From the NCBI GenBank assembly GCA_020160935.1, contig JAIUPL010000038.1, positions 1-48,641 on the forward strand: a stretch of DNA of 48,641 nt, written 5' to 3'. A program made the translations under genes and the position numbers. Positions within the stretch are counted from its first letter, which is position 1. Each line of letters begins with the position of its first letter. This document shows, piece after piece, positions 1 through 7,777 of the stretch. This stretch comes from Bacteroidota bacterium. GTDB lineage: Bacteria > Bacteroidota > Bacteroidia > Chitinophagales > Saprospiraceae. The notes below the pieces were generated by a model that saw only the letters and a program-made list of their open reading frames with translations, was not told where the DNA came from and did no database searches.

Positions 1-41
1 GAAACAAGCCCTGTCAATATCTTTTTTACTTTTGTACTCAT

Positions 42-106
42 AGCGAGTGTGATGTTATTTTTGAATGTTAGACTATCCAAAAATAGATAATTACACTCGC
101 TTTTTC
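42..106 (+). terminator. Terminator-like hairpin
   Basis: AGCGAGTGT (42-50) pairs with ACACTCGCT (93-101). Weaker pairing continues inwards (TTATTTTTG against CCAAAAATA), and a short T-run follows directly. It probably ends a + strand transcript from a gene left of the window. The 42-nt inner part makes it less typical than a compact intrinsic terminator. Confidence 0.45.
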
Positions 107-123
107 CCTTAAGTCAACGACAT

Positions 124-137
124 TGGGCTAAAGCCCA
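124..137. repeat. Small palindrome TGGGCTAAAGCCCA
   Basis: A compact stem (TGGGC/GCCCA) with a 4-nt loop in non-coding DNA. From memory, similar GGGCTAAAGCCC hairpins are common between genes of Bacteroidota. No second copy was noticed in this window. Confidence 0.4.
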
Positions 138-364
138 TACCACCACCTGAACAGCGCTTAGTGGTGCTTGTATCGGACCCAATTTATGAATGGGGTACAA
201 TATGCGGATAGTCATTTTATTTTTTAAATTTAGACATCCTGTTGGGAATACTTCTAATCCTTTAAATCCCCAAAATCCTGATTCAAAGCCCTAAAAACCG
301 ATAACGAAATCCCGAATTGCCAGCCGCAGACCACATCCGCGTCTTCTTGTAAACAGGATGTATG

Positions 365-373
365 TAAATTTGC
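365..373 (+). promoter_or_regulatory. Promoter -7 box for VCBS protein
   Basis: TAAATTTGC matches the Bacteroidota -7 consensus TAnnTTTGC exactly. A TTG lies 15 nt upstream (347-349), which is a short spacer for the -33 box. Transcription would start near 380, so translation should begin at the ATG at 423 or 432, not at the upstream TTG codon at 390. Confidence 0.55.
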
Positions 374-422
374 TACCCCGTTTTTATCGTTGGAGCCTGG
401 TGGCTTTAAAAATTTCAAAAAA

Positions 423-2699
423 ATGTTCCACATGCGGTCGATTTGTACACTGACGCTGGTCTTACTACTTGTAAATCAAACCCTTACCGCTCAAATGCAA
501 TCCTTTGAGCGCCTTCCCATTCCGCTCATTCAGAATGGAATAGAACTCCCGGCGGGTTTTGCCGGCGGCTTGAACAACCCACAGTTTTCGGCCGCCGACC
601 TGAACCAGGATGGGATACAGGATATGGTCATTTTTGATCGGGCAGGCGATGTTGTACTCACGTATCTCAATTCCGGCGCGCCAGGCACCAACAGTTACAC
701 TTTTGCGCCGGACTACGCCTGCAATTTCCCGAAACTGACCGATTATGCCATGATGCGCGACTACAATCAGGATGGAGCAGCGGATATTTTTTGCGCCTCC
801 TTGTCGGCCGGAGCGCAGGAGATGTCCGTTTTCAGGGGATATTACGAAAACAATACCCTCAAGTTCACCCCCTACTACTTCAATTATCCCAATTGCACCT
901 ACTGCAACCCTACCCAGGTGTGGTACCCGGATCAGGATCAGCCCGGCGATTGGAACAACCTGCTCATTGCCCCCACCGATATTCCGGCAGTGGATGACAT
1001 CGACGGCGATGGCGACCTCGACATACTGACTTTCGACCCCGCCGGAGGCCATGTGTGGTATGCACAAAACAGATCGGTGGAAATGGGTTTTGGGATCGAC
1101 AGCCTCAAATACCACGTCGTGGATAAATGTTGGGGTCGTTTTTACGAAAGCGGACTCGTCGCCTGCCATTGCGATCTGTCGGACAATGCCTCTAACTGTT
1201 CCAATGGCCTCACAGACGGCAGCCTCGAAGAACGCAACGAGCGCCACCCGGGCTCTACGCTGATGACTTTCGATCAGGAAGGCGATGGCGACAAGGAAAT
1301 TGTGCTCGGCGATGTTTCTTTTGAATGTCTCAATCTTTTGAACAATGGCGGCTCTGCTGCGTCAGCCTGGATGACTTCACAGGATGAAAGTTTTCCTTCC
1401 TACAATACACCCCTGTCGCTTTTTACTTTCCCTGCCGCTTTTTACCTGGATGTCGACAACGATGGCAAACGGGATATGGTGGTAGCCCCCAACAACCGCA
1501 ACATCGGCGAAGACCAGAAAAACGTATGGTTTTACCGCAATACAGCCGCAACCGGCCACCATTTCGAACTGCAAGGAAAATCCCTGTTTATTGGCGATAT
1601 GCTCGACCTGGGTTCTGGTACGCACCCGACTTTTGCGGATGTGAATGCTGATGGGCTCAAAGACATGATTGTGGGGACGTACGGCTTTTTCACCACCCAA
1701 TCCAGCACCAATGCACGTTTGTACCTGTTTTTGAACACCGGTACTGCTACCGAACCCCGTTTCGAACTGGTAAACAACGACTGGTTGAATTTTTCAGAAT
1801 TCACACCTGAAAATTATGACTTTTCGCCTGCTTTTGGCGACCTGGATGGCGATGGGGATCTCGATCTGCTGGTAGGCCACAACGATGGCGGTTTTTTTTA
1901 CTACCGCAACTCCGCCGGCCCGGGGGCGCCCATGATTCTGTCGCGGGTGTTCGATTCCATGTGGCTCGATATGGATGTGGTAGGGCTCGTGTCGGCGCCT
2001 ACGCTGTACGACCTGACAGGCGATGGTCTTCTCGACATCATTGCGGGAGAACGCAATGGCAATGTCAACCTGTTCACCAATATCGGCACCATCAATAACC
2101 CACTATTCCCGCTGACGCCAACCATCCAGAAACTGGGATTCGTGGATACCCGGCTATTTGGCGAAGCAGTTGGGTTCAGCACGCCCAATTTTATTCCCAC
2201 GCCCAACGGCCTGCTCCTCGTATGCGGCTCCAATAGCGGCCAACTGAAAGCCTATCAGAATTTCACACTGGGCGACACGTTTGACCTGGTAGACCCTGTT
2301 TGGGGAAATGTAGATGAAGGCGGGCGCACCCACCCTGCATTTGCCGACCTCGACAACGATGGTATCCTGGAAATGGTGGTGGGTAATCTGCGCGGCGGGC
2401 TCGGGATGTTTCGCACCACGCTGGTAGATTGCAGTACTGTAAATACCATACAGCCCGCGTCGGATGAACCATCCATACGCATTAGTCCCAGCCCCGCACA
2501 CGATCGTTTCCAGATCGAACTACCCGCCCTGATACCTTATCGCTGGCAGGTGTTCAGTGCGACCGGGCATAGCATGGCCGCCGGCAAAACGAGCGGAGGC
2601 AAAACAGTTGTAGAGACAAACAATTGGGAATCAGGCGTTTATTTTCTACAGATAGAGGCAGGAGGAAGCAGGGTTGTTCGGAAAGTGGTGGTTATTTGA
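423..2699 (+). CDS. Secreted FG-GAP/VCBS repeat protein with T9SS sorting domain
   Basis: The protein is about 758 residues and predicted to be exported. It starts with a signal peptide (MRSICTLTLVLLLVNQ, ending near TLTAQ). At least nine calcium-loop repeats of the type DxDxDGxxD follow, for example DIDGDGDLDIL, DVNADGLKDMIVG and DLDGDGDLDLLVG. This pattern is known from FG-GAP/VCBS beta-propellers. The last 75 or so residues (ISPSPAHDRFQIEL ... GVYFLQIEAGG ... VRKVVVI) form a type A sorting domain of the type IX secretion system, so the mature protein should be at or outside the cell surface. I chose the ATG at 423 (432 is equally possible) because it gives a clean signal peptide and lies downstream of the promoter. 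The ligand is unknown. Confidence 0.9.
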   Translation: MFHMRSICTLTLVLLLVNQTLTAQMQSFERLPIPLIQNGIELPAGFAGGLNNPQFSAADLNQDGIQDMVIFDRAGDVVLTYLNSGAPGTNSYTFAPDYACNFPKLTDYAMMRDYNQDGAADIFCASLSAGAQEMSVFRGYYENNTLKFTPYYFNYPNCTYCNPTQVWYPDQDQPGDWNNLLIAPTDIPAVDDIDGDGDLDILTFDPAGGHVWYAQNRSVEMGFGIDSLKYHVVDKCWGRFYESGLVACHCDLSDNASNCSNGLTDGSLEERNERHPGSTLMTFDQEGDGDKEIVLGDVSFECLNLLNNGGSAASAWMTSQDESFPSYNTPLSLFTFPAAFYLDVDNDGKRDMVVAPNNRNIGEDQKNVWFYRNTAATGHHFELQGKSLFIGDMLDLGSGTHPTFADVNADGLKDMIVGTYGFFTTQSSTNARLYLFLNTGTATEPRFELVNNDWLNFSEFTPENYDFSPAFGDLDGDGDLDLLVGHNDGGFFYYRNSAGPGAPMILSRVFDSMWLDMDVVGLVSAPTLYDLTGDGLLDIIAGERNGNVNLFTNIGTINNPLFPLTPTIQKLGFVDTRLFGEAVGFSTPNFIPTPNGLLLVCGSNSGQLKAYQNFTLGDTFDLVDPVWGNVDEGGRTHPAFADLDNDGILEMVVGNLRGGLGMFRTTLVDCSTVNTIQPASDEPSIRISPSPAHDRFQIELPALIPYRWQVFSATGHSMAAGKTSGGKTVVETNNWESGVYFLQIEAGGSRVVRKVVVI

Positions 2700-2706
2700 G
2701 AGATGG

Positions 2707-2870
2707 GTTTTTGTGTTTTTGTGTTTTGGTGTTTTTGTGTTTTTGTGTTTTGGTGGGGCTTCGCTCTTGGCATTGGCAGATAATTTGGCCGGGAAATCAC
2801 GACCCAACGCCAAGAGCGAAGCCCACAAAAACACAAAAACACTAAAACACCAAAACACTAAAACCCCAAA
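2707..2870. repeat. Palindromic element, family A (GTTTTKGT arms)
   Basis: It lies between the convergent VCBS and NrtR genes. The left arm (2707-2754) is tandem GTTTTTGT/GTTTTGGT units. The core GGGGCTTCGCTCTTGGC (2755-2771) pairs with GCCAAGAGCGAAGCCC (2809-2824). The right arm (2825-2870) is the complementary CACAAAAA/CACCAAAA/CACTAAAA series and reaches the stop codon of the minus-strand gene. The loop is 37 nt. Family A units contain no stop codon, so spurious open frames run through it. Confidence 0.9.
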
Positions 2871-2871
2871 A

Positions 2872-3573
2872 TCAAATATCAAAACTATACCCTTCCGCCA
2901 CAAACTGGTCGTATCGTTCGCGGTCGAACTGATACAGTTTGGCGGGGCGGTGCGCCACACCTTCCTGCATTTCGGCGCACTCGACGAGTACATTCATCGA
3001 GAGGATTTTTTTGCGGAAATTGCGTTTGTCCAGGCCCTTGTTTTTGGGAAGGTTCAGCACGGATTCGTACAATTGTTGCAGTTCGGTGAGCGTGAATTTT
3101 TCGGGCAACAATTCGAACCCGACGGGTGCATTGCGCACTTTGCGCTGGAGGCGTTGCAGGCAAATATCGAGGATTTCATTGTGGTCGAACGCCAGTTCGC
3201 CTACTTCTGAAATAGTGTGCCAGCGCGCCGATTGAGCAAAAGAAGCGGGCGTGAGGGTAAAATCGCTGATTTTTATCAGCGAGAAATAGGCCACAGTGAT
3301 GACACGCCCGAGCGGATGGCGATTCACGGCGCCAAAAGTACGCACCTGCTCGAGGTACACCCCGCGCAAGCCAGTCAGTTGTTCGAGCACGCGCTCGGCA
3401 GCCGTATCCAGGTCTTCATTCGGATACACCAGATCGCCCGGCAGAGCCCATTTCCCGCGGAAAGGGGCCGCACCACGCTGAATCAACAACACTTTCAGTT
3501 CGCCGCCGTCAAAACCAAAAATGACGTTATCAACAGAAAAAGCCGATTTAAAAAAACTTTCGACTTCGCTCAT
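2872..3573 (-). CDS. NrtR-type Nudix-fold transcriptional regulator
   Basis: The protein has 233 residues in two parts. The N-terminal Nudix fold (about 1-150) has the box region LPGDLVYPNEDLDTAAERVL followed by EQLTGL. The C-terminal winged helix (about 155-233) includes FTLTELQQLYESVL and the KGLDKRNFRKKI stretch typical of NrtR proteins. The catalytic box should read REUxEE but is RVLEQL here, and the expected Gly is Asp. It is therefore probably a ligand-sensing regulator, not a hydrolase. NrtR family members bind ADP-ribose-type ligands and control NAD or sugar genes. The start at 3573 gives MSEVESFF; the frame is open 55 codons further upstream without family similarity. It is divergent from the HU-SPOR gene. 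The target genes are not visible. Confidence 0.85.
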   Translation of the reverse strand: MSEVESFFKSAFSVDNVIFGFDGGELKVLLIQRGAAPFRGKWALPGDLVYPNEDLDTAAERVLEQLTGLRGVYLEQVRTFGAVNRHPLGRVITVAYFSLIKISDFTLTPASFAQSARWHTISEVGELAFDHNEILDICLQRLQRKVRNAPVGFELLPEKFTLTELQQLYESVLNLPKNKGLDKRNFRKKILSMNVLVECAEMQEGVAHRPAKLYQFDRERYDQFVAEGYSFDI

Positions 3574-3597
3574 ATTTTCACAAGTTTGTAATGGAGG

Positions 3598-3633
3598 CCA
3601 AAAATACGGGCTTATTGTTGTTTTTACACCAAA
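3598..3633 (-). promoter_or_regulatory. Putative promoter of the NrtR-like gene
   Basis: On the minus strand TATTTTTGG (3598-3606) fits TAnnTTTG, with TTTG (3630-3633) 23 nt upstream, slightly longer than usual. It is 25 nt from the chosen start codon, which supports the start at 3573 over the longer reading. Confidence 0.45.
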
Positions 3634-3679
3634 GCCGGCAATGGATTTTTTTTCCGGCTCAACATTACAGCAAATCGGC

Positions 3680-3707
3680 TTGGATACGGTAAATATCCTA
3701 TTTTTGC
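3680..3707 (+). promoter_or_regulatory. Putative promoter of the HU-SPOR gene
   Basis: TATTTTTGC (3699-3707) is an exact TAnnTTTGC match, with TTG (3680-3682) 16 nt upstream. The implied leader before the ATG at 3889 is about 175 nt. The rest of this 315-nt divergent gap shows no other feature. Confidence 0.5.
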
Positions 3708-3888
3708 GGATGTTTTGGCAAGCAAATTGCTCTGACAATTCTTATGTACGTCTGGCTTTACGGAAATCTGGTCTTTCAGAGACTTTTCCCGGCATTTTCA
3801 GGCATTATCCCATGTTTTCAATTCAGTCATAATCCCGTTTACAGTTGCCTAAAGTCACCTCGTTTAAGATCGTTCCATCCCATTCTTT

Positions 3889-4914
3889 ATGCAAATTGAT
3901 ATACCGGCGCACATTGAAAAATTGCTCTTTCTGCACGATGCCCTGATTATCCCCGGTTTTGGCGGATTCACGGCTACCAGAACGCCGGCAACAACCGATT
4001 ACGCAGGTGGCTCTGTAGCGCCGCCGGCTAAAACGCTGACATTCAGCGAGAACCTTACCGTGGACGACGGTATTCTGGTGGGCGACGTTGCCCAGACCCA
4101 CAGCATTTCACTGGATGACGCCCGAAAAGCCATCGCTGAATTTGTAGAAAAAATTCAGGTACTGCTCAATCAGCGTGAAATTGTTACGCTGCCTGGCGTG
4201 GGTCGTTTGTACCGGAATTACGTCCAGAAAATACAGTTTTTGCCTGATTCCACCAATTTTAATGCAGGCTCCTATGGTTTGCCGCCCTTGCAGTTTTCAC
4301 CTATTGCCCGCTCACGGGAAGTAGTGGAAAAACCAGAAACCGAGCCGGCAGCGACGACACCAGCCACACCTTACATCCCGCCGGCAGAAACCCTGGAACC
4401 CGTCGGCCGACCGCGCCGCTCGCGTATGGGACTTGCCCTGGGCATTATTTTCCTCTTCGCATCGCTGTCTATCGGCATCTGGTACTGGCAGCAACGCAAA
4501 AAACAGGCCCTGATCGCCGAACGCGACCAAACCGAACAAAACGACACCCCCGTAACAAAAAAACCTGCCACAGAGCCGGCTCGCCCAAAACAGGAAGCCT
4601 CCGAAACAAAAACGCAGGAACAAAGCGCCACAGAATCGGCCGAAGAAAAAATGGCTGCCGCCCGCGAGCAGGTGGCCAAAAACGCTGAAGGCCGGGAATG
4701 TATCCTCGTAATTGCCACTTTGCGTGAAAGGCAAAATGCCGACCGGCTCGTTCAATTGCTGCGCAATGACGGCCATGAGGTGTATTTCCTCGAAAAAAAT
4801 GGTTACCAGGTAGGCGTTCGGTTTAAATACAACAAGGTGAGCGAAATTCAGGAAACCATCAATATCCTGACCAAACTCACCGGAGAAGAGCAAATCTGGA
4901 TCAAAAAGAAATAA
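3889..4914 (+). CDS. HU-CCDC81 and SPOR domain membrane protein
   Basis: The protein has 341 residues. The N-terminal 140 resemble the paired HU-like domains named after CCDC81 (IPGFGGFTA near residues 21-29, VTLPGVGRLYRNY near 99-111). One membrane segment (about 180-199, GLALGIIFLFASLSIGIWYW) is followed by a charged Glu/Lys/Thr-rich linker and a C-terminal SPOR domain (about 267-341, ECILVIATLRERQNADRLVQ onward). SPOR domains bind denuded glycan strands at septal peptidoglycan, and the HU-like part would be cytoplasmic. A link between nucleoid or cytoplasmic partners and the division septum is inferred. It is followed after 5 nt by the epimerase gene, so the two are probably co-transcribed. 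Confidence 0.9.
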   Translation: MQIDIPAHIEKLLFLHDALIIPGFGGFTATRTPATTDYAGGSVAPPAKTLTFSENLTVDDGILVGDVAQTHSISLDDARKAIAEFVEKIQVLLNQREIVTLPGVGRLYRNYVQKIQFLPDSTNFNAGSYGLPPLQFSPIARSREVVEKPETEPAATTPATPYIPPAETLEPVGRPRRSRMGLALGIIFLFASLSIGIWYWQQRKKQALIAERDQTEQNDTPVTKKPATEPARPKQEASETKTQEQSATESAEEKMAAAREQVAKNAEGRECILVIATLRERQNADRLVQLLRNDGHEVYFLEKNGYQVGVRFKYNKVSEIQETINILTKLTGEEQIWIKKK

Positions 4915-4919
4915 TTGTC

Positions 4920-5318
4920 ATGCTGCGCATCGAACACATCGGCATTGCCGTACGCGACCTGGAGGCCAGTAACGAGTTGTTCCGCAAACTACTGGGCTCC
5001 GAACACTACAAAACAGAATCTGTAGCCAGCGAACACGTCACCACCTCTTTTTTTCAAATTGGAGAAAGCAAAATCGAACTGCTGGTGGCCACCGATCCGG
5101 AAAGCCCGATCGCCAAGTTTATCGAAAAACGCGGCGAAGGCATCCACCATATCGCATTTGAAGTAGCCGATATCCACGCAGAAACTGCTCGCCTCGAGTC
5201 GGAAGGATTTATCGCACTCAACCGTGAGCCCAAACGTGGCGCCGACAACAAATTGGTCGTTTTTCTGCACCCGAAGACGAGTAACGGGGTGTTGGTGGAG
5301 CTGTGCCAGAGTTATTAA
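4920..5318 (+). CDS. mce: Methylmalonyl-CoA epimerase
   Basis: The 132-residue protein is a vicinal oxygen chelate (glyoxalase-type) protein of normal length for the family. It should interconvert (R)- and (S)-methylmalonyl-CoA in propionyl-CoA and branched-chain amino acid metabolism. Metal-ligand motifs are visible: HIGIAV near the N-terminus, HHIAFEV in the middle and VELCQ at the C-terminus. RGEGIHHIAFEV and the PKRGADNK loop are typical of epimerases. It lies 5 nt after the HU-SPOR gene. The last codons and the TAA stop (AGTTATTAA) already belong to the first unit of the family B repeat that follows. Confidence 0.92.
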   Translation: MLRIEHIGIAVRDLEASNELFRKLLGSEHYKTESVASEHVTTSFFQIGESKIELLVATDPESPIAKFIEKRGEGIHHIAFEVADIHAETARLESEGFIALNREPKRGADNKLVVFLHPKTSNGVLVELCQSY

Positions 5319-5455
5319 GTTATTGGTTATTAAGTTATTAGGGGTGGTAGTGGACCATTATTACATTTGTTGGGCGTCCATTTTTGTGTGGCCAAATAAA
5401 TGCAATGATGGCCCCTTACCCCCCCTAATAACTTAATAACCAATAACTTAATAAC
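5310..5455. repeat. Palindromic element, family B (AGTTATTA arms)
   Basis: It lies between convergent mce and msrB. The left arm (5310-5341) consists of AGTTATTA/AGTTATTG/GTTATTA units and contains the mce stop codon. The right arm (about 5422-5455) is its mirror. The core is an imperfect palindrome: AGGGGTGG and CCATTATTACATTT on the left pair with AAATGCAATGATGG and CCCCCCT on the right. Each unit carries TAA on the strand that reads into the element. Confidence 0.88.
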
Positions 5456-5463
5456 GCCCCCCG

Positions 5464-6009
5464 CTAATTCGGTACGAACCGCAGCGACACCGAATTAATA
5501 CAATACCGCAATCCCGTCGGTTTGGGGCCGTCGGTAAACACATGGCCCTGGTGGCCGCCACAGCGGGCGCATTCTACTTCTACACGGGTCATGCCATAGG
5601 TGTTATCCTCCTTTTCAGCGATACAGTTTTCATTGAGCGGCTGGTAAAAAGACGGCCAGCCTGTTCCGCTGTCGAATTTCGTGTCGGAAGAAAACAGGGG
5701 CAATCCGCAACCTGCACATACATACGTGCCGTGCGCATGATTGTCCCACAAGTTGCCAGTGTAGGCGCGTTCGGTGCCTTCTTCGCGCAGCACTGTAAAA
5801 GCCTGCGGCGTGAGTTGTTTTTTCCATTCGGCTTTGGTTTTGCTGATTTTAACCACATGGCCGTCGGCATCGTATTCCGGCGGTACAATGCTGTCTGATA
5901 CAGCCGTGGCAGGCAGCGCAGGCTGAACGGCAGCGGATGTGTGCTGGTCGGAAGGCAAGGCCGGAGCGTTGCAGGAAAGGAAAAGAAAAAAAATACTGAG
6001 GAGTTTCAT
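5464..6009 (-). CDS. msrB: Peptide-methionine (R)-S-oxide reductase MsrB, lipoprotein form
   Basis: The 181-residue protein reduces methionine-R-sulfoxide in proteins. A lipoprotein signal with lipobox LFLSC (Cys13) suggests envelope anchoring, so it would repair oxidised envelope proteins. The MsrB fold is clear: [21 protein letters not shown], zinc Cys pairs CAGC and [15 protein letters not shown], and the catalytic Cys in [12 protein letters not shown] linker of about 45 residues follows the lipid anchor. I chose the start at 6009 (MKLLSIFF); a longer frame upstream runs through the repeat element and has no signal-peptide character. A family C element lies directly upstream of the start, so its promoter would be inside or beyond that repeat. 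Confidence 0.92.
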   Translation of the reverse strand: MKLLSIFFLFLSCNAPALPSDQHTSAAVQPALPATAVSDSIVPPEYDADGHVVKISKTKAEWKKQLTPQAFTVLREEGTERAYTGNLWDNHAHGTYVCAGCGLPLFSSDTKFDSGTGWPSFYQPLNENCIAEKEDNTYGMTRVEVECARCGGHQGHVFTDGPKPTGLRYCINSVSLRFVPN

Positions 6010-6024
6010 TGTGTGGAATGTTTT

Positions 6025-6306
6025 TGATGATGAGGGTTGATGGGGGTTGATAGGGTTGATAGGGTTGATAAGTGTTGATGAGGGTTGATGAGGGTTGATA
6101 TTCACCGGCTCGGGCAAGGGCCATTTTTTCTTCATCGAGCCGATGAATATCAACCCTCATCAACCCTCATCAACACTTATCAACCCTATCAACCCTCATC
6201 AACACTTATCAACCTCATCAACCCTATCAACCTCATCAACCCTATCAACCCCATCAACCCCATCAACCCCATCAACCCCATCAACCCCATCAACCCCATC
6301 AACCCC
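6025..6306. repeat. Palindromic element, family C (GGGTTGATGA arms), extended right arm
   Basis: The left arm (6025-6098) has units GAGGGTTGAT, GGGGGTTGAT, AGGGTTGAT and the variant AAGTGTTGAT. The core ATTCACCGGCTCG pairs with CGAGCCGATGAAT around 6100-6149. The right arm (about 6150-6306) starts as an exact mirror of the inner left arm, including the variant ATCAACACTT, then runs about 80 nt longer into a uniform 9-mer array. It fills the gap between msrB and the EAD11-like gene, both on the minus strand. A nearly identical core occurs in the element at 20185-20373. Confidence 0.9.
6244..6306. repeat. Seven perfect ATCAACCCC tandem copies
   Basis: Seven uninterrupted 9-mers make up the outer end of the family C right arm. 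Such a uniform array suggests recent replication slippage and is likely to vary in copy number between strains. The remainder of the gap (6307-6408) shows no gene or clear signal. Confidence 0.9.
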
Positions 6307-6408
6307 ATTTACGTATCCCAACGCTCTTTCGGCTTTCAGCCATCAGAAATAAGTAGAAAATGACAGGAAAACGTTCGCCAGCCGACAAAAGGACGTGACT
6401 GGCGGCTA

Positions 6409-6996
6409 TCAGAGATACTGCACGTATCCCATTTGCATCGGCATCCCAAAAGCATTGACGCCCCAGATAGCGCCGTTGTGGTCGATGCTGTAATAAAAGC
6501 CATTGGGGAACTGATACACCCATGCAAAAGCAGGGTTCATGGAGGCCACCCGTGTGGCTACCACGACAGGGAAATTGTTCATCGGATTGACCACCACAAT
6601 TTGATTGCCGGGTGTCACATAGTATGCATTCGGGTCGCCGTTGAAAATACACTGCGCCACATAGGCTTTCACAGGTGGTGGCGGTGGCGGGTTGTATTCC
6701 GGCTTGCGGGGCGGTTCGTAGTTGTTGCCCGGGTCGTTGTTGCTGGAAACAGCACGGTTATCAATCTCACGCACGATACGCAACAGGGAGTCGCGGATTT
6801 CGTCGATTTCGCGGTTTTCGGCCAGGCCGCTCACATTCCTGCGTTTGTATTCGGCCCAGCGGCTCTTTTGCAACACGGCAGAATCTGTCAGATCATATTC
6901 CTTGCTGTTATACAAATAGTCGAGCAACAGGCGAATCGCCTGTTCTATTTCATTCTCGCCGATCAGTTCGCGGATCTGTTTGGTGCTGGTTGACAT
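6409..6996 (-). CDS. EAD11-like adaptor protein with C-terminal WD-like hypothetical domain
   Basis: The protein has 195 residues and no signal peptide. The first 75 or so residues (IRELIGENEIEQAIRLLLDY, LQKSRWAEYKRRNVSGLAEN, IDEIRDSLLRIVREI) look like effector-associated domain 11, a helical death-like adaptor known from bacterial conflict and signalling proteins. A Pro-rich linker (PPPPPP near 108-113) leads to a C-terminal part rich in Tyr, Asn and Trp (VYQFPNGFYYSIDHNGAIWG) that I do not recognise. EADs normally recruit effectors such as proteases or NTPases through EAD-EAD contacts, but no partner with the same domain is seen nearby. I chose the start at 6996 (MSTSTKQ); seven more codons upstream are possible. 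Confidence 0.65.
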   Translation of the reverse strand: MSTSTKQIRELIGENEIEQAIRLLLDYLYNSKEYDLTDSAVLQKSRWAEYKRRNVSGLAENREIDEIRDSLLRIVREIDNRAVSSNNDPGNNYEPPRKPEYNPPPPPPVKAYVAQCIFNGDPNAYYVTPGNQIVVVNPMNNFPVVVATRVASMNPAFAWVYQFPNGFYYSIDHNGAIWGVNAFGMPMQMGYVQYL

Positions 6997-7116
6997 GTTC
7001 CGGGTTTGCGGGGACAAAAATTTGAAATTTCACCCGAAAAGACTGCATAATCAGGTGGAAATCTTTCCGGTTCGTGGAAAAACCGTTCATTTGTACGTCC
7101 AAATTTACTTTGCTCT

Positions 7117-7776
7117 ATGAATAAAAACCTGCTTGCACGCCTGCTGGCGATGGTAATGGTATATGTGATACTCAAATTTTTTGGCGGCTCGTTTGGAAGC
7201 CTGGTGTTGTACCCGGTGACCATGCTGGTGGCATTTTTGCACGAACTGGGGCATGCTACGGGCGCTATCCTGACAGGCGGGTCGGTCGACGGACTTCAAA
7301 TAAACCCCGACGGCAGCGGCTACACCGTTACCCGGGGAGGCAGCGCAGGTGTCATTCTGATCGGCGGCTATCTGGGCAGCGCACTACTGGGCAATTTATT
7401 GTTTCGCATCGGTGTTAAACACCGCACCCAGGCGCAGGCCGCCTTGCTGGTACTGGCTTTTATGATGGCGCTGGCCGGCATCATCTGGTTCGAGTCGTTT
7501 ACCAGCACGGGACTTCTGTTTGCATTTGCTGCTACCCTGTTTTTTGTGGCCCGCCGCACCACCTGGGATCAGGATGCACTTATGTTTCTCGGGCTTGCTA
7601 CCGTTCTCTACATCATCCAGGATTTTGATGTAGGCCCCAAAAGCGACCTGGCCATGTACGAACAAGTGGTAGGCATTTTCCCGTACCGCGTGTGGATGTA
7701 CCTGTGGCTGGCACTGGCTTTCGGGCTGTTTGTATGGAATTTGAAAGAACTTTTTGGAAGAAGATTGTTTCCATAA
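7117..7776 (+). CDS. M50B-like membrane metalloprotease
   Basis: The 219-residue polytopic membrane protein has about six hydrophobic segments. The zinc motif HELGH (42-46) sits in the second segment (TMLVAFLHELGHATGAILTG), followed by a GG-rich region (GGSAGVILIGGYLGSALLGN), as in the M50B-like peptidase family. An Asp in WDQDALMF or DFDVGP may be the third ligand, but this is not certain. Site-2-type proteases cleave membrane substrates; the substrate here is unknown. It ends 1 nt before the ATG of the histidine kinase, so an M50 protease, a kinase and queE are probably co-transcribed. A functional link between the protease and the kinase is inference only. Confidence 0.8.
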   Translation: MNKNLLARLLAMVMVYVILKFFGGSFGSLVLYPVTMLVAFLHELGHATGAILTGGSVDGLQINPDGSGYTVTRGGSAGVILIGGYLGSALLGNLLFRIGVKHRTQAQAALLVLAFMMALAGIIWFESFTSTGLLFAFAATLFFVARRTTWDQDALMFLGLATVLYIIQDFDVGPKSDLAMYEQVVGIFPYRVWMYLWLALAFGLFVWNLKELFGRRLFP

Positions 7777-7777
7777 A

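Larger units (their letters stand above)
1..422. other. Leading intergenic region, no gene seen
   Basis: I see no convincing coding sequence here. The stretch holds a terminator-like hairpin at 42-106, a small hairpin at 124-137 and a promoter-like box at 365-373 ahead of the first gene. Base composition is AT-rich compared with the genes, which fits intergenic DNA. Confidence 0.6.

Noticed and set aside
390-422. TTG start for the VCBS protein
   Set aside because: It adds 11 residues ahead of a clean signal peptide and lies too close to the predicted promoter.
5310-6306. CRISPR array
   Set aside because: Units are 7-10 nt without spacers and are arranged as palindrome arms. No cas genes.
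6085-6363. Open frame of Ile-Asn-Pro / Ser-Thr repeats
   Set aside because: It is only the family C right arm and 9-mer array read in frame; a 9-nt unit stays in frame. No start signals or homology.
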